Assembly: GCA_037178675.1 (NCBI GenBank)
Contig: JAYMGJ010000556.1
Coordinates: 1-40,951 of the forward strand
Length of the DNA stretch: 40,951 nucleotides
DNA from: Scleroderma bovista
Lineage: Eukaryota; Basidiomycota; Agaricomycetes; Boletales; Sclerodermataceae
Reading direction: 5' to 3'
Position numbers and translations under genes: made by a program. Positions 33,501-40,743 of this stretch are shown piece by piece (the first letter of the stretch is position 1; each line of letters begins with the position of its first letter). Below the pieces are notes generated by a model that had not been told where the DNA came from, did not search any database, and saw only the letters and a list, made by a program, of their open reading frames with translations.

Positions 33501-34818
33501 AATGCAGATAACCTTCCGTTAAGCACGACCCTTGGTCTATGCTCTATTCGTTCGTTACCACACCTCGCCGTCAACCCTGCTTGGTCGTGAGTTCTCCGTG
33601 TACTTGTTATATCTCCTGCCTTGTGTTATTTTCACCGGTCCTGATTTATTTTACCCGGACCTGACTTTATTTTCATCGGACCTGACCTAGTACTTTCTCC
33701 GGTTGTCCCTTGTCCGCTATTAGGCTGTTTACTTGTCACCATATATACTCGTCCCTAGTTTGTACTTAGTATAAGTACTCTGTAGATTATCCTGTACTCC
33801 TCAGTCTGAAATCAACCATAGTCTCTACTCCTGATCTTGCCCGTCTCCGCCTCTGTCTCTGTCCCCCCTTCTTGACCGGAACCTACGCAAGGGATCAACG
33901 CTCGTTATCCTTAGTCATTGAATCCAAGCGGTCACCAACTCCGGCTGGACTAATCTCTTGTCCAGCCCTCTGCCCTCTCCCTTCGTCCATTTCCATCCGG
34001 ACTTGACTGGACCCCCTACCGGAGTAGACCCGGACTTGACACATGTAGGTAAAGAAACATATTGTTACCGGCCTTCAGCCTCTTGGTGACAACCTCTGGA
34101 AGAGTATCAAAAACCAGAGTTGGAGAAGCTCTGATCAATACTTCCGACCGGGAAGTACACCATCCGGATGTCTGGAGTTTTCACCAGCTAGGCATTTGCA
34201 AGGCCACTCGGTAGAGTTATATCTTTCTTCAGCAACAAACATAATTAACCTCTGGTATAGACAAGGAAGCACACACCATCGGTTTCTGCAGGGCTTGCAA
34301 CACCGGCAGGCAAGGAATGGGGAAAGAATATTTGCCTACCATCTGCCCTCCTTTCTGGTGTGCTATCTATAATGCACCCTCCGCTCTATCATGCCAGTCT
34401 AGAGGCAAGGCAGAGGCTGGATGCATGGTCTATTGAGAACAATCCTGTGATGCAGGAAGCACTGGGCCATTGGTTGACTGTATACACAAATCTCTCACTC
34501 ATTTCCAATTGGAAAACACCTTTGCACCGTGATCCCCAGTCCCGGTCTGATTGGTTTGATCTACTCGCCACTGCTGGTGAATATCAAGATTGCTTCCTTA
34601 ATATCCCAACCCTTGGAGTTCAGCTGGAATATAGCCCGGGCACAGTTGTAGCATTCTCTGGTAGGCTCCTCAGGCATGGAGTGATCAAGGAGGGTGGAGA
34701 CCGATGTTGCCTCGCATACTACATGCGGGATAACATTCATAATTGGCTCGGAGTCCCCAGGCTGGATCCCATGAGGCTTCACAAGGTCCAGGATGCGTTG
34801 TTGCAGTTGGAGGTGTAG
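21545..34818 (+). CDS. TET/JBP-type 2-oxoglutarate/Fe(II) dioxygenase, four exons, Gypsy element inside intron 2
   Basis: TET/JBP enzymes oxidise 5-methylcytosine or thymine in DNA using Fe(II) and 2-oxoglutarate. Exons read 21545-21812, 21861-22081, 34049-34210 and 34261-34818. The summed length is 1209 nt, giving 402 residues with no stop. Introns are 48, 41 (before insertion) and 50 bp, all GT..AG. The last exon holds the catalytic core: HxD in LHRDPQS (about H306, D308), the distal His in RLLRHGV (about H356), and GDRCCLAYYMR with the 2OG-binding Arg near 365. The core order W-DLL, LGV, Y-PG-V, G-LLRHGV fits the fungal TET/JBP family linked to KDZ transposons. Intron 2 now contains the 11.9-kb Gypsy element at its 3' end, so expression needs splicing of about 12 kb or is lost. 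The start is the first ATG of the open exon; a longer N-terminus is possible. Confidence 0.78.
22121..22461 (+). repeat. 5' LTR, left part
   Basis: 341 bp matching 33400-33740 of the 3' LTR. It breaks off after 'acttgtcacc', where the inserted element begins. Differences from the 3' LTR are mostly C/T or G/A, many at CpG sites. Confidence 0.93.
22463..24804. mobile_element. 2.34-kb insertion within the 5' LTR, class unknown
   Basis: The LTR is interrupted between duplicated CACCG(T) (22458-22463 and 24805-24810), a 5-6 bp target duplication; the 3' LTR has the uninterrupted CACC here. Element ends TTGTGCGCC.. and ..GGTGCGTGA can be paired as a weak, transition-rich terminal inverted repeat of about 12 bp. 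The interior has a 165-codon minus-strand ORF (23795-24292), an 'attggtaag' repeat patch (23070-23120 and 23370-23395) and loosely repeated 'ttcttgtgcga..gat' segments (24530-24700). No transposase is recognised, so it may be non-autonomous. Confidence 0.7.
23795..24292 (-). CDS. Hypothetical ORF of 165 codons carried by the LTR-splitting insertion
   Basis: The frame opens MEPRPWSICLSSSDVNTF. It contains alternating hydrophobic segments (YVLLLGQPLPELLCTVWYI, RVLLVSPVSRTYFGRL, ENSYLVVSVSPESS) that look like beta-strands of a folded domain rather than low complexity. There is no clear signal peptide, zinc motif or catalytic signature. It is the only long frame of the inserted element with coding character, about 510 bp from its right end. 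A competing frame (23782-24147) on the same strand is a shadow. I do not recognise the family. Confidence 0.45.
   Translation of the reverse strand: MEPRPWSICLSSSDVNTFISHGDIPPAIQTPASSLTMESTFSLERFSAIAADLNYVLLLGQPLPELLCTVWYISSQPSPSVPLILGQRVLLVSPVSRTYFGRLKSIVRLENSYLVVSVSPESSAYGPFIPESCHIHLPLSFISLPWTRRIRYLRFSSLLSRNKHE
24805..25107 (+). repeat. 5' LTR, right part
   Basis: This matches 33737-34041 of the 3' LTR, starting within the duplicated CACC and ending GACTTGACA. It lacks two bases of the 'atatata' present in the 3' LTR. The TGTAC/TATAAG-like stretch near 24828-24842 may belong to the U3/R promoter region, now separated from the left half of the LTR. Confidence 0.9.
26353..26424 (+). other. 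AT-rich block with a perfect hairpin between duplicated gag segments
   Basis: The block between the two gag repeats contains AATGTTTT-GTCAT-AAAACATT (26384-26404), an 8-bp perfect stem with a 5-base loop, next to the in-frame TAA. Its T-rich start and 'ttgcag' end look intron-like, but splicing there would not restore the frame. Confidence 0.6.
26745..26757 (+). promoter_or_regulatory. Probable -1 ribosomal frameshift site between gag and pol
   Basis: Seven consecutive A residues (26745-26751) read TCA-AAA-AAA-GAG-TAA in the gag frame, a match to the X XXY YYZ slippery rule directly before the gag stop. The -1 frame is open from here through the protease (VSSSRPSAQPASCVDSGS...) with no stop. 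The downstream stimulatory structure was not assessed. Confidence 0.6.
26754..27443 (+). CDS. pol: Gypsy pol, aspartic protease part
   Basis: The protease releases the gag and pol enzymes. In the -1 frame relative to gag the sequence runs through SALYDPNSLMPHVF into LRVLVDSGSMHCFVD (active-site DSG, about 26913-26921), then LRLFDGT and CMIVLGHNWLTRYN (the conserved second-strand 'ILG..WL' element). This is the single-domain retropepsin layout and continues into a Pro/Ser-rich linker. The frame ends at a TGA created by the 16-bp duplication at 27419-27450; removing one copy joins it to the RT frame. Confidence 0.85.
   Translation, partial: VSSSRPSAQPASCVDSGSAPKEARLNASALYDPNSLMPHVFLLSYDLPELRVLVDSGSMHCFVDTQYALGHSLSTYSVPPIVLRLFDGTSNFVITQAVDLSVKFPASGDVTPMTFYLAPLDSECMIVLGHNWLTRYNLLIDWVLSSLTFRTPAQSLLAPPSTPSPVLPGNPVSGLSGQSDPGLTPSVDTPVCTPPHISLINAAAFVHACKLEGSTKYQLQLRPSDSASL
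27419..27450 (+). repeat. 16-bp direct duplication that shifts the pol frame
   Basis: TCCCTCTGACTCAGCG occurs twice head to tail (27419-27434 and 27435-27450). Sixteen bases shift the frame by one and cause the TGA of the protease frame. With a single copy the protease and RT frames are continuous. Confidence 0.9.
27451..29457 (+). pseudogene. pol: Gypsy pol: reverse transcriptase, RNase H and integrase zinc domain
   Basis: This part copies element RNA into DNA. RT motifs are visible in order: [67 protein letters not shown] and the GLFAKPEKCEF thumb region. The catalytic YxDD reads YLDN (AAC at 28072-28074), which should abolish metal binding unless it is a sequence-specific variant. RNase H follows (VETDASDYAVAGIL, SRTLTAPELNYDTHDKELLA, ITDHKNLEYF). 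Then comes the integrase HHCC zinc domain (H..H in HDHPLTGHFGQ, C..C in SCTSCARAK). The frame opens before 27487, right after the 16-bp duplication. It ends prematurely 26 bp inside the MITE. Confidence 0.93.
29432..30302. mobile_element. MITE of 871 bp, Tc1/mariner-like (TA target duplication)
   Basis: Both ends carry CAGTAGACTAC as a terminal inverted repeat that extends imperfectly to about 24 bp (..TCAAAATGCAT against ..TCATAACGCAT). TA dinucleotides flank it (29430-29431 and 30303-30304). Excision leaving one TA rejoins the integrase reading frame exactly (TCT ACT GGC). The interior is TGG/CAT-rich with no transposase. Subterminal 'gcattaggt' and 'acctaatgcata' words lie near both ends. 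CAGT ends plus TA duplication are typical of the Tc1/mariner superfamily. Confidence 0.88.
30303..31341 (+). pseudogene. pol: Gypsy integrase core and chromodomain (3' part of pol)
   Basis: Integrase inserts the DNA copy; the chromodomain steers it to modified histones. After the MITE the frame continues VDRLSKQAIFIP, with the second catalytic Asp in TSDCGTEF and the Glu in HTERSNQTLEQYL (D-x35-E spacing consistent by eye). Next come the GPY/F-type segment (NLGPYTIIAQVGSLSFTLRLP, HPVFHVSQLEP) and a C-terminal chromodomain (EFEISEILDSK, YLVRWSGYEGTDEETSW) ending at 31341. The first catalytic Asp (SMDFIEQLP) is left of the MITE, so the protein is split. TSDCGTEF has Cys where related elements usually have Arg. 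Confidence 0.92.
31342..32210. other. Region between convergent pol and antisense gene of the Gypsy element
   Basis: About 870 bp of C/T-rich sequence without a convincing gene on either strand. It contains the perfect hairpin 'ctgaggggattgtccctcag' (about 31730-31749). The same region survives in antisense at 6860-7532, hairpin included. It probably holds the 3' UTRs of the two converging transcripts. Confidence 0.5.
32211..33235 (-). pseudogene. Antisense gene of the Gypsy element, Zn2Cys6-like cysteine pattern
   Basis: Exon 1 (33235-32835) encodes a Ser/acidic start and a long Glu/Arg/Ala-rich, coiled-coil-like segment (EEKQRREEAERRAREEAE...). A 53-bp GTAAGT..GGCAG intron (32782-32834) joins in frame to CVRCAKHKAKC, an 11-residue gap and CMKCTGLKERC. 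The pattern CX2CX6C-X11-CX2CX6C fits fungal Zn2Cys6 clusters. The protein continues with Lys/Asp-rich sequence and a C-terminal helix (LDRLTGAVEEMTGQM...). TGA codons at 32742-32744 (in the cluster) and 32601-32603 break it. It lies between the pol 3' end and the polypurine tract, antisense to the element, and may regulate the element or another gene. I know similar antisense ORFs from basidiomycete Gypsy elements but no proven function. Confidence 0.65.
33285..33291 (-). promoter_or_regulatory. TATA-like box upstream of the antisense gene
   Basis: TATAAAG on the minus strand lies about 50 bp before the ATG at 33235. This suggests that the antisense gene has its own promoter between its start codon and the 3' LTR. 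Confidence 0.45.
33387..33398 (+). other. Polypurine tract of the Gypsy element
   Basis: The purine run AAAAGGGGGA ends two to three bases before the 3' LTR start TGTTACGACC at 33400. This is the expected site of plus-strand DNA priming. Confidence 0.8.
33400..34041 (+). repeat. 3' LTR, 642 bp, intact
   Basis: The LTR runs TGTTACGACC to GACTTGACA and is followed by target duplication CATGT (34042-34046). It differs from the 5' LTR at roughly 25 positions by eye. All but a few are transitions, many converting CpG to TpG or CpA, with one 2-bp indel. Confidence 0.95.
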
Positions 34819-34924
34819 ATTACCATAATATGGGCATGAATGGTAGTCCAATACCTGTTTCTGGCAGGATATGTTTTGTCCATGTAGAACAGTATATTAG
34901 TAGGTCAAAACACAATATGTGTAT

Positions 34925-36160
34925 GCTACTGGTTTGACAGTTACCAGTCAGGATGCTACCGGTATGATAGTTACCGGTTGGTATGCTACTGGTATGACAC
35001 TGACCAGTTGGTATGCTACCGATATGACACTGACCAGTCGGTATGTTACCGGTATGACGGTTACCGGTCAGTATGCTACTGGTATGATAGTTACCGGTCG
35101 GTGTGCTACCGACATGGTCAGTATGCTACTGATATAACACTGAGCGGTCGGTATGCTACTGGTATGATAGTGACCGGTTGGTATGCTACCGATATGACAC
35201 TGACCAGTTGGTATGCTACCGGTATGACACTGACTGGTCGATATGCTACTGGTATGACGGTTACCAGTCAGTATGCTACTGGTATAATAGTTACTGGTCG
35301 GTGTGCTACTGACATGGTCAGTGTGCTACCGATATAACACTGAGCGGTTGGTATGCTACCAGTATGACATTGACCAGTTGGTATGCTACCGGTATGACAC
35401 TGACTGCTCAATGTGCTACCAATATGACACTGACCAGTCGGTATGCTCCCGATCTGACACTGACCAGTCAGTATGGTACCAGTATGACACTGACTGGTCA
35501 TATAACACTGAGCAGTCGGTATGCTACCAGTATGACACTGACTGGTCATATAACACTGAGCAGTCGGTATGCTACCGGTATGACATTGACTGGTTGGTAG
35601 CTACCGGTATGACCCTGACCGGTCGATATGCTACCGGTATGACACTGACCAGTCAGTATGCTCCTGATATGACACTGACCAGTCAGTATGGTACCGGTAT
35701 GACACTGACTGGTTGGTGTGCTACCGATATGACACTGACTAGTTGGTGTGCTACCAGATCACTACCAGCCACTGGTATGACCGTTACTGGTGAGTATAAT
35801 ACCAGTATGACCATTGGCGGTCTGTATGCCCATATAGCACAGTATCTTAGCAGGTCAAAACACAATACTAACATGATACCGGTACGACACATAGCGGTCA
35901 GTATGCTACCGGTATGAGTGTTACCGGTCGGCATAATAGCAGTACTGGCAGTACCAGCCAGTATAACACCAGTATGACCAACACTGGTTGGGATACTACC
36001 GGTGGGACAGTTACCAGTCAGTATAATAGTTGTATGTCCATTTCCGGTTGATGTGCTACTGCTATAACTATTATCCAGTGTTATACCGGTATGACCATCA
36101 CTGGTCACTACACCACTGGTCTGGTCTTTGTCTTCAAATACAATCCTGATAGGCTTATAT
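34925..36160. repeat. Long degenerate array 'taccggtatgacactgaccagtcggtatgc'
   Basis: Units of about 30 bp of the form taccggtatgacactgaccagtcggtatgc repeat over 1.2 kb, with higher-order pairs. A non-array block 'cagtat.ttag.aggtcaaaacacaata' occurs at about 34890 and 35840. Units vary mainly between ccgg, ccag and ctgg, and between tcggt, tcagt and ttggt, that is CpG to TpG/CpA. Orientation is opposite to the array at 20205-21130. Open frames here are repeat artefacts. Confidence 0.8.
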
Positions 36161-36369
36161 TGCAAGCATAATGATTGCTGGTGTGTACGTGATTATTACC
36201 GGTCAATACCCCACATTTATTACTGGTGACCATTCCTCTGTGTCTTGTATGTGCCCTACCGGCCACCCATTCAACCAGCCTCAGGCAGGACTGCATCACA
36301 TGGACCATGAGAAATATCATTATCCTATTAAAGGCTTATATTTACCCAGGACCTCACTTGCCTGCAATC

Positions 36370-37092
36370 ATGTCTAACACCCTTGATGCCCACAATATCT
36401 CCCTCGCTTTGCAATACATCGGGGTTCAGTTCTGACGGTTTACTCATGTGCTGCAGCAACCCAACCCACCTTCAAATTGGTTTGAGAATGTCATGATAGA
36501 AATTGTAAGATCACCTGATTATCATGGAAAGCAATTGATATATTATTCATTTAGCATGTTCTTGAGCGATTGCTCTCTGCATGCAGTGCCTATGGTGTGA
36601 TCATGCAGGTGCCCTACATTGCAAACCACTTTCTGTGGTGTGCCACTCTGGCAAAAATGCAGCCGGAGGAGATACTGGAATACATGAAGGGCCATGATGT
36701 ATTCATGATCAGGACATCCGAGTCACAGATTCATCATACCGGACTGATGCTACACAAATGGTGGGAGATGCCCGGTACCACATTCCCCGATGGATATGAA
36801 TCCTGGCAAATCCCGGACATCATTTCAGAGGCCCAAGACTTTTTCCCTACTGTCTCGGTATGTATATTCCCTTGCCACCACATCCTGCCTTACATGATCA
36901 GCAGGAGACAGCATCAAATACATGATGAGTGGGTGTGATCTCATGCTGCATGAAATAGAGAAAGAGATGGGAAATGTACATATGGTGATGCAGGCTTCAG
37001 AGCAGTGGCTGAGTTTATTTGACAGTGTTCCCCATGTAAAAGAGCAATTGGGTAAGACATGGGAGCAGTTTGCGACAGATGAAAAGAAGTAG
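36370..37092 (+). CDS. Unrecognised three-exon gene between the TET/JBP-like gene and the KDZ transposase
   Basis: Exon 1 (36370-36504) opens MSNTLDAHNISLALQYIG. A 50-bp intron (36505-36554) leads in phase 0 to exon 2 (36555 to about 36861), which contains YGVIMQVPYIANHFLWC, PEEILEYMKGHDVFMI, HKWWEMPGTTFPDGYESW and a FFPTV end. Exon 3 (about 36902-37092) reads YMMSGCDLMLHEIEKEM... and ends in KK plus TAG. Intron 2 boundaries are ambiguous: GTATGT at 36858 gives a one-base mismatch, while GTATAT at 36862 with the AG at 36900-36901 keeps the frame. A TGA at 36433-36435 interrupts exon 1, so the protein starts further down or is broken. The stop lies 31 bp from the convergent end of the transposase gene. 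No known domain is seen; exon 3 looks helical and acidic. Confidence 0.5.
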
Positions 37093-37123
37093 AAATTTTT
37101 TACAACCTACAACAATGTAGTTT

Positions 37124-40100
37124 TTAAATGGAATAGAGCTGGTGATATATCTGACATTGCCAGGCAGCATAACAGGCAATCCCGATGTCATCAGATCTCA
37201 ATGCTGTTTGCTGGCGGTCTGACTAGAAATTCAACCTACTTTGGAAATAATTTCTGGTCCACTCAGCCTCACATTGTAGCATCTCCACTTCCTCCTTCCA
37301 CCGGTCCCTAAGTGCCTTGGACCAGAACCAATGAACCCGGTAAACTAGATTTCCGTTTAAGTACCAAAAGCATTTTGTGATGATGCTAAGACATACATTC
37401 AGACATCCAATCATTCTTATCAGTATCTCGGGGTACATCCATGGTCCAGAACCAAGGGAGGGTATCATCCCTGTGCCCCCGAGCATTGGGGTCCAATATT
37501 GCAGTGGTGACTGAAAGGTCAGAGGCATGCAATTCCTGGTACCGGTCTAGAACCTGTCTATCGGCACGGAGAGCTACCATCTGCCTGTGGCACCGGCGAT
37601 ATAATGAGGCATGGTGCTGTAGGGTGAGATCTGTGCTTGCTATCCGGCCCCATGCCCAGGTGGTCATATTATAATTACTGGCTTGTCTAACATCTCACCT
37701 AAAGATGACGGCCTTGTCAGCCAGTGCCAGTCTAATTTCATGCAGGCAATCATTGGCTTGCCCCTGTCTCAAGGATAGTTCCTGTTCCACAAGGAATCCG
37801 AGTCCTAATTCCTGGAGACGGTCTATTCCAATATATGATGGCAGCGGTGGCAAGATTGTTTCAGCATTTCCCTGCATTGGCAAGACAAATGGATTTTCTA
37901 TTTCCTCACCATCTGCTTGGTCGTCCTGAAATTGTAGGGCAGTGTCCAGTTCTACATCATCATCCCAGTCTTCACCCAGAAACTGTGTAGCTGATGCAAC
38001 TAATCCCTCTAACTGGGATTGTAGCCGGTCTCAGTGCTGTGCAATTGATAGCTGTTGTATTTCAGTTCCGGATGTGTTGAGCTGCTGAGCATCAATGGCT
38101 AGCATTATCTGTGCTCTTTCAACCTTCAATGCCTTAGCTATCCATGTGGTTGATCCCCGAAGCCAGTCTTGTTGTTGGTTGATAAGGTTCATTTCTATCA
38201 ATTTCATTGTTGGTGCTTCAGGCCATATTCAGTAAGGTTAACTCCATTTTAAAACAACATACCCTTCTCCAGCTGAACATCACATATATCCATTGCACGG
38301 GGATCCACCATCCAGTCATTCAATGCCTTCGCCTCCTGCTCTGACCACAATTGCCAGAGACCTTCTGGGACTTGGTTATTCAGTTTTTCAAAAGCTTCTG
38401 TAACCTCTGTCAATGAGCACTGGGCACCCCTCAGTTTTCTCCTTAGAAACAATGCTTGTACACGTCAGCCAGCAGGGTCTTGGTGAAGGGCATTGTTATA
38501 CTCACGCATCTGGACCATCTTGACAAAATTGTGGTCATTCATTTGGAAATCGAGTAACTCCTGGCAATGCGGTGTTGCCATCCCCCTTGCAGATGGAGAT
38601 ATTATATTCAGTGAAGACCACAGTGTCTCCATGATCTCCCCATCCACTCTGCTGGCACCAGGAATAAAATTCAGGGCATACCTGGCAAAGCATTCTGTTT
38701 TATTTCCATGTACATGCCAAATACCGATCCCAGGCAAAATGCACAGTCCATCTGGTAGAGTGATGAATTTGTTGGACTGAATACGCCGAGCCAAATTTCT
38801 ACTATACTGGCAATTGATGTCATAAAATGTTATCACTTGTTGGTCGGGATTCAATGCATGCCGGACTGCATGCACCAGGGCATAGTCCATGTTTACCTGC
38901 CTGTAACCAGCTCAACAAACTCGAGATGACAATGATGAGAACCTACTGTTCTCCCTTCTGAAAGTCAACCATTGCATGGGGCATGAAACATCCATGTCTT
39001 GCACATGCACATCCCCCAATCCTGGTGGATGACAGCTGTTTCCTTGCCGAATTTGCCTGATTAACTGCCTGGTGATTGCTACACTCTGATCGCTTTTCAA
39101 AGGATGAGATATAGCACTTCCAGTGGTGCATTCCCTCACCTCTATCCAATTTGCTGTGCCTGCCAAGTACTCCTTGTAGTTACCTGAGCCTACCATGAAC
39201 CCCCTCCCATCCATCAGCCACACCTCATCTGCAGGGTTCCTTGGTCTCATGTGCTCCGCCTTGAAATTTCCATCCATCACTATCGACCTCGAAAATTTCC
39301 AGCTACAAGGAAAAATGAATCTCCCCATCCCAGTGGAGCTTAAACACATTACATACTGGGACAAATCCACATCAGTATCATCAAGGTTCACTCCGGGCTG
39401 TGGACATGCCGGACAAAACAGCACAAGGTCGCCTGTCGATGAACCAATTTCACTATCATCAACTCCCTTCCATTTCATTAATTTTAGCATCCTCCACATC
39501 CTGGATACTCTAAGTAGCTCCCTGTATCTGTCCTATGACTGGAGTAAGACACATGTAATGTGTTTCTGGTCCACTCACCGGCACAAGGTGTGGAAAGGCA
39601 TTGGATGTAATCCTGTGGAGTTTGCTGTAATAGTTCATGGCAGAGGTTCCACATTCCACATTATCCTGGATGAAGTCATCCAATACCTGAAAGGTAAAGA
39701 CAGTCCTTGGTTCCTTAGTGGTGGCAGGAAAGAGGCCGACCATCATTAGCTGAAGGTGTGAATCTGGTGACCCCTGACAGTTGCAGTACATCACATCACA
39801 GAATTGTACTCCTGAAGTGTGTACCACAGTCAAGAAGGTTCTGCTGTTCGGTACTTTGAGATGGGGAGGTGAGCCTGAATCCACAGATTCCTCAGGGTCC
39901 TGTGCTCCTTCCTCTAGGTCATCGGAGAAATCTAATTCTGCATGACCACCGCTCGGACAAGGATCCCCACCATGTCCAAGGTGCAGCACCAACCCCGCCT
40001 ATGACATCAGACATTGTTATTTAGTCAGAATGAAAGCACTCACAAGCCGGAGAGAGGAGTCTTCAAAGAAGGCCGAATTCCATTGTTGAACCCAGTGGAA

Positions 40101-40619
40101 GGGCCGGAGCTTATGCTGGTTCCTGCAACAGGCTGTGCAGAACACTGGCCGGTGCGCACAATCTATGCATCTGTAGCTGCCATCCCCACCACACAATATG
40201 CAAATCCGTGGACAGGGGGGAGCTTCCATGTCAAGAATGATTGAGAGATATCTCTGTTTATGGGGCAGCCATGCCTGGAGATAGCTATTCTAAAAGCGAT
40301 GTCCATGAGATACAGGGTAATATATTGCAGAATAATACTTTACCTGATTTTTGGTTGTTTTAAATTGCTTCAAAGGAGGTGGATCATCTATCTCCTGGTA
40401 AGCATCTTCATCACCATTTTGAAACACATTGTGTTCTGCCATGATGGATGAGCAAGCCACAGTAGGAGATGCCTCAGATTGCATAGCCTGTCAACCCTTT
40501 CTTCTGGGAGTGACCTTTTGAAACTTATCAATTGATCCTCTAGTGGTTTTCAGAGTCTTCCACACCACATGGGTAACAGGGGTAGAAGAGGTCACTCCAG
40601 ATATCCTCGACTTCCCCAT
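37124..40619 (-). pseudogene. KDZ transposase with CxC2-like cysteine cluster, multi-exon, five in-frame stops
   Basis: KDZ (Kyakuja-Dileera-Zisupton) transposases have an RNase H-like DDE core. Exons run 40619-40344, 40289-40044, 39998-39579, 39532-39357, 39302-39140, 39092-38947, 38900-38263, 38215-37397 and 37344-37124, with introns of 45-54 bp. The cysteine cluster spans ICILCGGDGSYRCIDC, CTACC..H and GLVLHLGHGGDPCP, then QFCDVMYC. The core shows FCPACPQPGVN, WKFSRSIVMDGNF, CSNHQAVNQAN, CARHGCFMPHAMVDFQKGEQ, TFYDINCQY and DGEIMETLW (DDE candidates in MDGNF, YDI and DGE). The C-terminal part gives LRQGQANDCLHEIRLAL and RDRWKEEVEML. Stops are TGA at 40491, 38465, 38031 and 37695 and TAG at 37223. 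The family call is strong; single intron borders are inferred. Confidence 0.85.
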
Positions 40620-40743
40620 GATTGATAGGCTTGGTGCAAACTTCAGTAGGAAATGCCTCATTGCAACATCATGGATCACCATCATCACATCCGGATCTGT
40701 GTATCTTGTCTGAGATTGGTACCAATTGGCATCAGGAACATTA

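Larger units (their letters stand above)
22121..34041 (+). mobile_element. Full-length Ty3/Gypsy chromovirus-type retrotransposon
   Basis: LTRs begin TGTTACGACC and end GACTTGACA. Direct 5-bp duplications CATGT flank the element (22116-22120 and 34042-34046). The order is 5' LTR (split), gag with zinc knuckle, protease, reverse transcriptase, RNase H, integrase, chromodomain, an antisense gene, polypurine tract, 3' LTR. The enzyme order RT-RH-IN and the C-terminal chromodomain define Ty3/Gypsy chromoviruses. Inactivating changes are an in-frame stop in gag, a 16-bp duplication in pol, a MITE in integrase and a 2.34-kb insertion in the 5' LTR. I did not recognise a standard tRNA primer-binding site after 25107. 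Confidence 0.93.
22082..34048 (+). other. Intron 2 of the dioxygenase gene, expanded from 41 bp by the Gypsy insertion
   Basis: The intron runs from GTATGG at 22082 through TCTGACATGT (22111-22120), is interrupted by the element, and resumes with CATGT then AG (34042-34048). Without the element and one CATGT it is 41 bp, with a CTGAC branch-like site nine bases before its AG. Exon phase is 0 on both sides (Gln then Val). Confidence 0.8.

Noticed and set aside
34919..35917. Long frames with 'CYRYDTDQ' or 'YATGMTLT' type repeats
   Set aside because: Every frame through the roughly 30-bp array is open on the repeat alone; variation follows CpG decay rather than codon position.
37695..40493. Possible reassignment or recoding of TGA as a sense codon
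   Set aside because: TGA clusters in decayed mobile or captured genes, the open dioxygenase frame has none, and CpG deamination of CGA is a simpler explanation.
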